Part shown: positions 25,455-34,700 of the stretch, piece by piece | Layout: every line of letters starts with the position of its first letter | Numbering within the stretch: the first letter of the stretch is position 1 | Origin: Eubacteriales bacterium | GTDB lineage: Bacteria > Bacillota > Clostridia > UBA1381 | DNA: 64,000 nucleotides | Direction: 5' to 3' | NCBI GenBank assembly: GCA_018384175.1 | Contig: JAHAZB010000114.1 | Span: 1-64,000 of the forward strand | Notes under the pieces: generated by a model | What the model saw: the letters and a program-made list of their open reading frames with translations, nothing else | What the model was told of the DNA's origin: nothing | Databases searched by the model: none | Translations under genes and position numbers: made by a program

Positions 25455-27554
25455 ATGATGAAGTTTACTAAAATTTTGTCCGGTATGCTTGCAGCAACAC
25501 TTGTAGCATCCGCATTCGGTGGATTGACCGTTGCAAATGCAGCAGTTAATACCACATTGCCTTACACTAATGATTTCAGTACGGCAGCAGATGCTTCGCG
25601 TGTTTTTTATCAGGATATTTCCACGAAAAGAAAAGCTGCAGATGGCACTGTTGAAGAGGTTGGATCGGCTGCGGCTACAGGTACGGTTTCGATTGAGGAG
25701 GGTATGCTTGTTCAGAGAAATGTAACAGGCTGGGCATCTCCGTCGGCTTTTCCGTCAAGAGCAAAGGGTAACGGTTTGCTTACCTTTGAGTTTGCTCCGG
25801 TTAATTCTGGTATTCTTGTTGTTGAGCTTAGAAGAGCGTTTGCGTCGGAGGTTGTCGATGCAGATAGAAATATTACCGGCTTTGATGGAACATTGAGAGT
25901 GTTCGCATCAAACGGTACAAAGATTGCAGATATTCAGGCTGATGGTCGTGGTGATTTCGGAAAACCATGGGTAAATACGGCTTTTATTTCAGATGTACTC
26001 GATGGTAACAACTGGATGTACGCCAGAACAATTAAATATGAAATTAACTTTGACACCGATAAGTATAAGATATACTTTGACAATGTGCTTAAAACAGCAG
26101 GAACAGGAGCAACAGCAAAGAATGAATTCGAGTTCTCTGCGTCTAATGTCGCAAAGGTTGAGTATCAGTATTCACAGAACGGAGAAGCTGTTGACGATAT
26201 CAAAATCTACAAAAAGGTTGCAGCTACTCAGACTGTATCGGAAATTGATATGTTCGTAAACGACAGACTTGCTCTTCCGTCAAATGGACTCAATATTACG
26301 GCAGGTAATGTCAGAGATTTCACATTTGAATCTGACAATACATCGGTTGCTACTGTTGCAGCAAACGGACTGATTAGAGCGAGAGCTGTTGGTACCGCAA
26401 ATATTACCGTTAAGAACGAAATTAGTGGCATTAATTTCAAATATAAGGTAAATGTTTGTACAGAAGCTACTTCTATTACTATTGACGGAGATTCGCACAA
26501 TGTTGTAATCGGTACAACAAAGACTCTTACATATACAACTCCTGAAGGTACAGCAGCAGATGCTGTTGTTTGGTCAAGCAGCAACCCGAGTATCGTCTCG
26601 GTAAATTCTGCTACCGGCGAGGTTACAGGTATTGCAAAGGGTACTGCAACAATCACTGCTTCGTGCTTTGGCGGTACTGTTTCCGATACATGCACAGTTA
26701 ATGTTGTTGTTCCTGTTTCGGGTCTTACGATTACGGGAACTACTGATACACTCGAGGATGGTGAGAGTACTGTACTCGGATATGCTGTTACACCTTTTGA
26801 TGCAAATATTACTGATATGAAATGGAGAAGCGGAAACCATTATGTCGCAACTGTAAACAACAGCGGTGTTGTTACTGCAGTTGGTGTAGGTCATACTGAA
26901 ATTTATCTCTCAATGGGTAATCTTTTTGCAAGTTATCCGATTACTGTAAATGGTACAGAAAGCGAACGCAGAACACCGCTTATCTCATTTGCAGATGTAA
27001 AGGGCAGCTTCTCGGATATCGCTGATATTTCATGGGCACAGTCTGCTATTCAGAGTGTTGCAGCAAGCGGCATTATGACTCCTGACAGCGAATATGTTTT
27101 TGGTGCTAAGAGAAATATTACCAGAGACGAGCTTGTAAGTGTTGTTATCAAAACTCTTGCTCTTGAAAACGAAACTGCTGATGAGCCTGTTGAAAAGACA
27201 TTTGATGACGTAGACGAGAGTAATCCATACTATGCTGAGATTATGAAGGCAGTTGAACTTGGTATTATTGCGGGTATCAACGAAACAAGCTTTGCTCCTA
27301 AGGATGATATTACACGTCAGGATTTGGCACTGGTTGTTTTCAAAGCACTTGAAGTTGCAGATGTTGATACTGTCGAGGGAAGACTTGATTTTAACGACAA
27401 GGATTCTATTGCAACATATGCTCAGAAGGCTGTACGTGTTCTTTCTAAGATGAACGTTATGGTTGGTAAGAATAACAGTAACTTTGACCCGTTTGCAAAC
27501 ACTACACGTGCAGAAGTGGCTGTTATCTCTGAGAAGATTACAGCAATTCGCTAA
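25455..27554 (+). CDS. SLH-anchored surface protein with concanavalin-like module and Big_2 domains
   Basis: About 699 residues. Signal peptide (FGGLTVANAAV), then one concanavalin-like module (~30-260: LPYTNDFSTAADAS, GMLVQRNVTG, ADIQADGRGDFGKPW, DGNNWMYARTIKYEINF). Three Big_2-type Ig-like repeats follow (e.g. TSVATVAANGLIRARAVG; WSSSNPSIVSVNSATGEV). Three C-terminal SLH domains end the protein (FADVKGSFSDIADISWAQ; FDDVDESNPYYAEIMKAV; FNDKDSIATYAQKAVRVL). I use the ATG at 25455 behind AAAGGAAGG; 25458 is equally possible. The layout is that of a wall-bound glycan-binding protein displayed on Ig-like stalks. It follows the permease genes closely. Confidence 0.83.
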   Translation: MMKFTKILSGMLAATLVASAFGGLTVANAAVNTTLPYTNDFSTAADASRVFYQDISTKRKAADGTVEEVGSAAATGTVSIEEGMLVQRNVTGWASPSAFPSRAKGNGLLTFEFAPVNSGILVVELRRAFASEVVDADRNITGFDGTLRVFASNGTKIADIQADGRGDFGKPWVNTAFISDVLDGNNWMYARTIKYEINFDTDKYKIYFDNVLKTAGTGATAKNEFEFSASNVAKVEYQYSQNGEAVDDIKIYKKVAATQTVSEIDMFVNDRLALPSNGLNITAGNVRDFTFESDNTSVATVAANGLIRARAVGTANITVKNEISGINFKYKVNVCTEATSITIDGDSHNVVIGTTKTLTYTTPEGTAADAVVWSSSNPSIVSVNSATGEVTGIAKGTATITASCFGGTVSDTCTVNVVVPVSGLTITGTTDTLEDGESTVLGYAVTPFDANITDMKWRSGNHYVATVNNSGVVTAVGVGHTEIYLSMGNLFASYPITVNGTESERRTPLISFADVKGSFSDIADISWAQSAIQSVAASGIMTPDSEYVFGAKRNITRDELVSVVIKTLALENETADEPVEKTFDDVDESNPYYAEIMKAVELGIIAGINETSFAPKDDITRQDLALVVFKALEVADVDTVEGRLDFNDKDSIATYAQKAVRVLSKMNVMVGKNNSNFDPFANTTRAEVAVISEKITAIR

Positions 27555-27574
27555 GAGATAGGAGGAGATAAATA

Positions 27575-30256
27575 ATGAAAAATACTAAAAGGCTTATTGT
27601 AACGCTTCTTGCGTTAGTGCTCCTTTCCCTTAATATTACAGGTTTTGCTTACTATACAGGCGATGTAGCAGAAAGTGAATATCCTGCTAAGTTTGAAACG
27701 GCAGTACAGACACTTTATGATTTGGGAATTCTTCCGGGGAATGGTACTTCTGGATATGAAAACACAGTTTCGCGTGAAGCTTTTGCAGGCTTTGTAAATG
27801 CTTTTGGTGGTACACAGGTTACAGCACCAACACCTGTTGAAGAAGACGTAACAATGGGTGAGGCTATCAGAATGCTTGTTGAAATGAGTGATAACGTTAC
27901 TCTTGCTGAGTATTATGGCGAATATCCGACAGGATATTTTGTAATCGGCGACCGAATGGGTATTACTCACGGCTTGGCAGCTGTACAGGAATATGACAAG
28001 ATTACATATGCGATGGCTGTTCAGATGCTTTACAATGCTTTGCGTATCACACCGGGTATTGTAAACACAGTAACATCAGGCGGTAAGATGGAATATGAGT
28101 ATGATGCAAGCTGCACCGTACTTACAGAATATCTTGATGTAACATTAAAGCAGGGCTTTGTTACAGCAGACGGCTTCTGGAGCCTAAACCCTGTAACACT
28201 TCCCGGCGACGATGGTATTATAATTGATGGTCAGGTTTACAGACTTAAGAATGATTTGACAGACGATTATGTCGGCTTCGAAGTAAACTACTATTATCAT
28301 GCTGAGGATGACCTTGTTGTTGCAATTGAAAAGACAAATAAGGCTAATAAGGTAGTTTTAAGAGGCTCAAATATCACTAAATTTACTTCGGACACTTATT
28401 TCTATGAGGTAGATGGCAAAGAAACAAAGTATCAGCTTGATGAAAACGTATATGTTGTTTCTAACTATCAGGCTAATATGGCAATTGGCATTGATATGTG
28501 GCCTGCCAATGCGGACGTAGTTCTGGTTGACTCTGATGGTAACAAGAAGTATGAAACTGTTTTAATTAAAACATATACAGAAATCGAAGTTCAGGTATTT
28601 GATGTTGAAAAAGAACAGTTGGTTTCAAAATCAGGTGCTATCTATAATGTACCGGAAGATGTGCCTGTAAGAATATATTCTGACGGCGAGCTTGTTGAAG
28701 CGGTAAATGTAAAATCAGGTAGCTATGCTACTATCGTAGTAGATGCAAATAATGACGTTCGTGAAATATATCTTTCTACAACTAAGATTAAAGGCGCTGT
28801 AACCACTTATGCTTCTGACACAAGAATAAGTACTGTTTCAGTTGATGGAGTAGAGTATAGAGTTTCAAACTCTATGGCAAACAGAAGTAATTTGGGAGTT
28901 GGTGTTTCGGGCACATTTGTTTTGAACTTCAAGGGTGAGATTGCAAACCTTGTTATCGGTGATGTTAAGACACCAGGCTCAATAAGCACACAGCTTGGAT
29001 ACCTTATCAAGATGCGTAAGGTTATGGGCGATACAGGCGATGTTTATAAAGCTAAAATTCTTACTACTAAGGGTACAATTGAAAATATCGAGCTTATTGA
29101 AACGGTTAAGGTTAATAAGGCGCGTGTTATAGGCGATGTTAGAGCATTGTTTGGTGCAACACTTTCAAACCCGGTAACAGGCGACTACACCAATGTAAAA
29201 AGACAGGTTATTGAGTATACAACCAATGAAGAAGGTAAGATTACCAAGATTGGTACTGCACTTGTGTACGATACACAAAACAATAGAATTTCTTCACAGG
29301 TACAGTACGGCGATTACAAACTCCATGAAAGTATGGTAGGTTCGGTGCTGTATGGCGGCGGTTCATTCAATCAGCAGCTTCTTATTGGTGCTAATACGAT
29401 TGTATTCTGCGTCCCGGCTGATGAGACAAATGAGGACGAATATAACTTTGCTATTAACAGAGGCTTGGAAAATCAAGCAACTAACGACATTATTGCATAC
29501 AACTATGAACGTAACGCACCTATAGCAGATGCTGTTGTTGTTAAGCAAGCGAGAGCAAGCGGTGTTACAGGTATGTGTGGCGGTCCTGGAGGCTCAGTTG
29601 ATACAGCTAATGACCCGATGATGATGGTAACAAAGGTTACTCATGAGTATCATGAGGACTATGGTGTTGGCTTTGATGTGATTGAATATGTAAATATCAA
29701 GACAGGTGCTGTTTCTAAGAAAATTCTTGCAGATAATGCTGATTGGGTTGTATCAAGTGGTAAATTAGGAAGCTTTACGCCAGGTAAGGGTTCTAAAGAC
29801 CTTAAACCTGGAGACCTCTTCCATATGTCAGAGAACGGACTTGGTGAAATAGGTACGGTTATGAAACATTATGATGCATCAGATGATTGTCTGGTAGAGG
29901 GAACAAATACTTCTGGCGCTGCATTCCATGGTAATGGTGCTGTGGGTTCTGTTGCACCTAATTTCTACTCGAGTGGAAAGTTGTTTGAGGGTTATCCTAT
30001 GTCTACTGCGGCTGATAATATTATAATTTCAAGCTTGGCAACTGATACATTTGTAACTGCAGACAGAGCAAACCTGAAATATTTTAAGAAGCATGATTCT
30101 CATACGGTGGTTTATAAGATTAAGGTAAACGGTAATACATCTGAGTACGAAAAGAGTACACTTGATGCTATTGCTCCGTCAGTAAACGGTAGCAGTAAAG
30201 CAGTTATCTACACTTCATGGGTACAGCTAATGGCAGTAATAGTATACGAACGGTAA
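27575..30256 (+). CDS. S-layer-type surface protein with diverged SLH region
   Basis: 893 residues. Signal peptide ~1-26 (NITGFAYYTG). The N-terminal ~170 residues are SLH-like but diverged (KFETAVQTLYDLGILPGNG; TMGEAIRMLVEM; YPTGYFVIGDRMGITHG). The remaining ~700 residues are beta-rich and lack known catalytic motifs. Segments such as STVSVDGVEYRVSN and GVSGTFVLNFKGEIANLV recall parts of the large S-layer protein at 55546-58746 (GGVAYDYAKSQ; TYTFRLDPFGRLFDAEE). I infer a structural surface-layer protein specific to this locus. It lies 20 bases after the previous SLH gene and is likely co-transcribed with it. Confidence 0.72.
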   Translation: MKNTKRLIVTLLALVLLSLNITGFAYYTGDVAESEYPAKFETAVQTLYDLGILPGNGTSGYENTVSREAFAGFVNAFGGTQVTAPTPVEEDVTMGEAIRMLVEMSDNVTLAEYYGEYPTGYFVIGDRMGITHGLAAVQEYDKITYAMAVQMLYNALRITPGIVNTVTSGGKMEYEYDASCTVLTEYLDVTLKQGFVTADGFWSLNPVTLPGDDGIIIDGQVYRLKNDLTDDYVGFEVNYYYHAEDDLVVAIEKTNKANKVVLRGSNITKFTSDTYFYEVDGKETKYQLDENVYVVSNYQANMAIGIDMWPANADVVLVDSDGNKKYETVLIKTYTEIEVQVFDVEKEQLVSKSGAIYNVPEDVPVRIYSDGELVEAVNVKSGSYATIVVDANNDVREIYLSTTKIKGAVTTYASDTRISTVSVDGVEYRVSNSMANRSNLGVGVSGTFVLNFKGEIANLVIGDVKTPGSISTQLGYLIKMRKVMGDTGDVYKAKILTTKGTIENIELIETVKVNKARVIGDVRALFGATLSNPVTGDYTNVKRQVIEYTTNEEGKITKIGTALVYDTQNNRISSQVQYGDYKLHESMVGSVLYGGGSFNQQLLIGANTIVFCVPADETNEDEYNFAINRGLENQATNDIIAYNYERNAPIADAVVVKQARASGVTGMCGGPGGSVDTANDPMMMVTKVTHEYHEDYGVGFDVIEYVNIKTGAVSKKILADNADWVVSSGKLGSFTPGKGSKDLKPGDLFHMSENGLGEIGTVMKHYDASDDCLVEGTNTSGAAFHGNGAVGSVAPNFYSSGKLFEGYPMSTAADNIIISSLATDTFVTADRANLKYFKKHDSHTVVYKIKVNGNTSEYEKSTLDAIAPSVNGSSKAVIYTSWVQLMAVIVYER

Positions 30257-30271
30257 GTATTGACATTATAA

Positions 30272-30300
30272 GCAGACGGTGCGAAAAAAGCACCGTCTGC
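30272..30300. terminator. Perfect 11-base-pair inverted repeat
   Basis: GCAGACGGTGC (30272-30282) and GCACCGTCTGC (30290-30300) flank GAAAAAA. There is no downstream T-run. It separates the surface-protein gene from the GH4 gene and may stabilise or attenuate the transcript. Confidence 0.6.
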
Positions 30301-30332
30301 AAAGTGCTTATATAAAAAGGATGGAGACAATT

Positions 30333-31724
30333 ATGATAGACACAAATAACAAGGCAGAGAATGTCAAAATTGCATATATCGGCGGAGGTTCAAGAGGCTG
30401 GGCGTGGAAGCTTATGAGCGACCTTGCAAGAGAGGAACAGTTATCCGGCGAAATAAGACTGTATGATATTGACTTTGACGCTGCAAAAAAGAATGAAATA
30501 GTATGGCAAAAGGTAGAAAAGCTTGATGATTGCAAAGCGAAGTGGAGCTGTAAGGCAGTTGAAACATTAAAGGAAGCCTTGACAGACGTAAACTTTGTAG
30601 TAATATCAATTCTTCCGGGAACATTCGATGAGATGGAAAGTGATGTACATCTTCCTGAGAAGTATGGTATATATCAGTCTGTTGGTGATACAACAGGCCC
30701 TGGAGGAATAGTAAGAGCACTGCGTACAATGCCGATGTTTGAGGAGATAGCCCTTGCGGTTAAGGAATATTCACCTGATGCATGGGTAATCAACTATACA
30801 AACCCGATGGCACTTTGCTTAAAGGCTCTTTATATGACATTCCCCAAGATTAAAGCTTATGGTTGCTGCCATGAGGTATTCGGAACACAGAAGCTATTGA
30901 GTAAAGCATTAGCTGATATAGAGGGAATAAAGGATGTACACTTTAAGGATGTAAAGGTAAATGTAGTTGGAGTAAACCACTTCACATGGCTAACCGAAGC
31001 ATACTATAAGGATATGGATTTGTTCCCGGTATATAGACGTTTCTGTAATAAGTATGGAGAAACAGGCTTTGAGCTTAAGGATGATGAGAACTGGATGAAT
31101 AAGTTCTTCCAGACAGGCGAAAGAGTCAAGATGGATTTGTTCAAACGTTTTGGTTATATAGCAGCAGCGGGAGACAGACACTTAGCAGAGTTCTGTCCAT
31201 CCTACTGGTACATATCTGACCCTGACAGAGTAGAGGAGTGGGGCTTCGGCTTAACACCGGTATCGTGGAGAAAGGACAATCAGAAGAAGCTCTTGGATGA
31301 GAGTGAGAGATTGGTAAGCGGAGAGCAGGAGTTTGAGATAAAGGATTCAGGCGAAGAAGGAGTAAAGCAGATGAAAGCCCTTCTTGGACTTGGAGACTTT
31401 ACAACAAACGTAAATATGCCAAACGTAGGACAGATACCGAATCTTCCATTAGGAACGATAGTTGAGACAAATGCATCGCTTACATCAGGAATGATGAAGC
31501 CGGTATTTGCAGGCGAGATACCGGAGGAGATACTGCCATTGATAAGCAGAGTAGCAGCAGAACAAGAAACAGTTGCAAAGGCAGTAAAGGAGAGAAATCT
31601 TGACCTTGCATTTGATGCATTCGTAAGCGATCCGCTTGTTACAATTCCGCAGGAGCAGGCGAAGGAGCTCTTTGATGATATGATAGATAATACTAAAAAA
31701 TATCTTTCGATGTACAATCTGTAA
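30333..31724 (+). CDS. GH4 glycosidase with CHEV motif, probable alpha-galacturonidase
   Basis: 463 residues, cytoplasmic. An NAD-binding Rossmann start (VKIAYIGGGSRGWAW) is followed by INYTNPMALC, the metal/active-site motif C179-H-E-V182, VGVNHFTWL and DRHLAEFCP. GH4 enzymes use NAD+ and Mn2+ in a redox-elimination mechanism. The CHEV motif has been described as the hallmark of GH4 alpha-galacturonidases (LplD type), distinct from CHS or CHGx in alpha-galactosidases and alpha-glucuronidases. I start at ATG 30333, behind GGATGGAG, because the annotated upstream codons lie inside the preceding hairpin. The enzyme would release galacturonic acid from imported pectic oligosaccharides. Confidence 0.87.
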   Translation: MIDTNNKAENVKIAYIGGGSRGWAWKLMSDLAREEQLSGEIRLYDIDFDAAKKNEIVWQKVEKLDDCKAKWSCKAVETLKEALTDVNFVVISILPGTFDEMESDVHLPEKYGIYQSVGDTTGPGGIVRALRTMPMFEEIALAVKEYSPDAWVINYTNPMALCLKALYMTFPKIKAYGCCHEVFGTQKLLSKALADIEGIKDVHFKDVKVNVVGVNHFTWLTEAYYKDMDLFPVYRRFCNKYGETGFELKDDENWMNKFFQTGERVKMDLFKRFGYIAAAGDRHLAEFCPSYWYISDPDRVEEWGFGLTPVSWRKDNQKKLLDESERLVSGEQEFEIKDSGEEGVKQMKALLGLGDFTTNVNMPNVGQIPNLPLGTIVETNASLTSGMMKPVFAGEIPEEILPLISRVAAEQETVAKAVKERNLDLAFDAFVSDPLVTIPQEQAKELFDDMIDNTKKYLSMYNL

Positions 31725-31735
31725 TAAAGCATCTG

Positions 31736-31766
31736 CGGAGAAGACGGTTGTCGTCTTCTCCGTTTT
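31736..31766 (+). terminator. Rho-independent terminator after the GH4 gene
   Basis: CGGAGAAGACG pairs with CGTCTTCTCCG across a 5-base loop and runs directly into TTTT. Confidence 0.88.
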
Positions 31767-31795
31767 GCAATATTTATGAAAGGATATAGTTGTTT

Positions 31796-34700
31796 ATGAA
31801 ACATATATCGAAATTTATATCTGTTCTGATTTCTATGATACTCATAGTATCAGCATTTTCAGGACTTTGTGTAAATGCCGCAGCGACAGCACAGAGTACC
31901 CCTTACTTCAATGATTTTGATACAGAAGGTTATAAACCTTTAGAATCGGACGGTTTTACTGTAACAGGCCTTGCAGAAGGAGCTACTGTTGCTGTATCCG
32001 ACGGAAAGCTTGCAGTGTCCGGCATAGCTGACGTAACTAACCCAGATGGCACAACTACAAATGGATTGGTCCAAAATCAGTTTGCAGAGCTTTCTGTGAA
32101 CCCCGTGAGTACAGGTTTTATTGTTATTGAAGCAGAACTTCATGTAACAAATACTACTAGTGTTAATCCGAATTTTAATGCATCCAATGGTTTGATTAAT
32201 GTTCTTGACTCAAATGGGAATATGGTAGCAAACACATATCTGAGCGGTCGAGGAGCAACAAGACTTACTTCAAATGGTGGAGCTGTTGATGTAACATCGA
32301 CTTGGTCGGGGACAGCACGCTCGTGGGGACATGAAGCGAGTACATACGGCATAAAGTATGAAATTGATTTTTCGACCAGGAAGTGGAAGGGATATCGTGC
32401 TTCAGGTGGAGTTACAGGCACATATATGCAGTATACCACAACTGATGGGGTTAATGAATTTTCATTTGCAAACGCTAATGCTACTGATATTGCAAAAATA
32501 CAGTTTTTGCTCGGCGTAAACGGAATGAGTGTTGACAAAATCAAAGTATACAGTATCGTAGAAGCTGTACAGACTGAATCGGGTTATAATATGACAGTCG
32601 GAAGCACACAGCAAGCAGGAATTTCCTACACACCATCTACAGAAACAATGGGCGATATGGTATGGACAAGCACTAATACAAATGTTGCAACTGTAAGTAA
32701 TACAGGCCTTATTTCTGCGGTTGGTTATGGAAAGAGTGTTATTTCTGCGAAGAGTGCTTTCTATGGCATTGACTTCGAATATGCAGTATGTGTAGATTCT
32801 TCGACGGTTACAGCACAGGCGCTACCGTATATCAATTATTTTGATGATGAAACAAAATTTCCTGCCGGATACAGACCGATGAAAAAGGATGGTTTCACTA
32901 CATCGAATATGGTTTCCGGAGCATACATAGAGTCTGATGGTACAAGACTTGTTATGCACAGTGATTCGGAAATGGGCAGTACAGGAATGGGTAGAATAGA
33001 ACTTGAATTTTCGCCTATTTCATCTGGAATATATGCAGTTGAGCTAAATTATGGGAATGTAAGTGGCGAAGTTGATGCTACTGCCGGAGATCAAGGTATG
33101 TTCGGAATTTATTCCTCTGACGGAACCAGAGTTGCTGATATCCGTGCAGCCGGACGAGGCCCCAATGGCGACCAGATGCTGGTGAACGGTCAATGGCAAA
33201 ATGTTGTAGATAATAACAACTGGATGTATGGTGGAACAATCAGATACGAGATAGACTTTACAAGCAAAACTTACAGAATATATCAACAGGGAAGACTACT
33301 TTCAGATACGAGCACCGGACAAACTGATTTTGCATTTACCGGGAATAATATATCGAAGCTAATTTTTGTTCTTTCAAATGACGGCGACTTTGTTGATAAT
33401 ATCAAGGTTATGAAATGTGTGTCAGCAACTCAGCTTAAGACAGAATACAAGCTACAGCCGGGAGAAAGAACAGCGCTGACAAGCGATGGTATGAAAATTA
33501 CCGCAGGCTCAGTTCGTGATTTTACCTTTGTATCCAGCAATCCGAGTGTTGCTACAGTTGCGAGTAACGGAAGAGTATTAGCAGTTGATTACGGAACAGC
33601 GATAATTACAGTAACTAATGAAATCAATAGAATAAGATTTGTGTTTGTAGTTACTGTTGAAGCTCCGGCAACAGAGATTACTATTGACCAGTCGGACAGA
33701 GTTATATACACAGGCGAAAGCTTCCGTCTTACATATACTGTGCCTGTATCTCAGGATGAGGGTACTGTAACGTGGTCAAGTAGTAACAAGAATGTTGCCA
33801 CAGTCGGAGCAGATGGTGTCATAAATGGTATAAGTTCCGGAACTGCGGTTATTACTGTAACGAGTGAGAATGGTGTATCAGCAGACTATGTTATTGAAGT
33901 AGTAGATTTTGATGACAGCGCACCGGCAATAGAAATCAATAATGCAGATTTTGAAAAATCGCTTAGTCGTTGGGTATACGATTCCTATAATACCGCAAAG
34001 GCGGTATGGTCATCGGGCGGTGCAAATAATTCTTCGGGTTGTGCTAAGTTTACAGAACAATCTTATATATCCCAATCTTTTACAAACCCAGAGCCTGGGG
34101 CAATCTATACAATTAGCTTTATGCTGAAGATAGTATCACTTGAAGAAGATTCATATGCATCAGTAGAGGTTGAAAGCTACGGTTATGATAATGTTGCGGG
34201 TGCGAGCTATTCAAAGGTAACTAATGGTTGGGAAAAGAAATATATAGAATTTGTGGCACCAAAGGGATGTGTAGGTCCTGTGATTCTTTTAAGATTTGAC
34301 GGCAATGGCGAAGCATATTTCGACGAAGTAAGAATTACAAGACAAAAGGATGCGACAGAGGTTAGACTCTTCAGTGATGGTCTTGCACTTAATTCTCTTG
34401 TTAAAAATGCACCGCTTACGACAGCCGAGGTGTATTATGTTCCCAAAACAAGTGGAACATCTGAAATCATATCAGCGGTATATGAGAACGGTGAATATAA
34501 AACAAAGACAAGCAAGCCAGTTTCTTCTGATAACGGAATTCAAAGAATAGATGATTTAATTGACATAGATGCGCTTAATGAAAATTCAACAGTAAGCATT
34601 ATGAACTGGAATGCTACCGAAGAAATGAAAGCACTTGATACAAAAAAGACATTCCTTGAAAAAACACAAAGAAGCGATGTATATAATTTCTTTGAAATTA

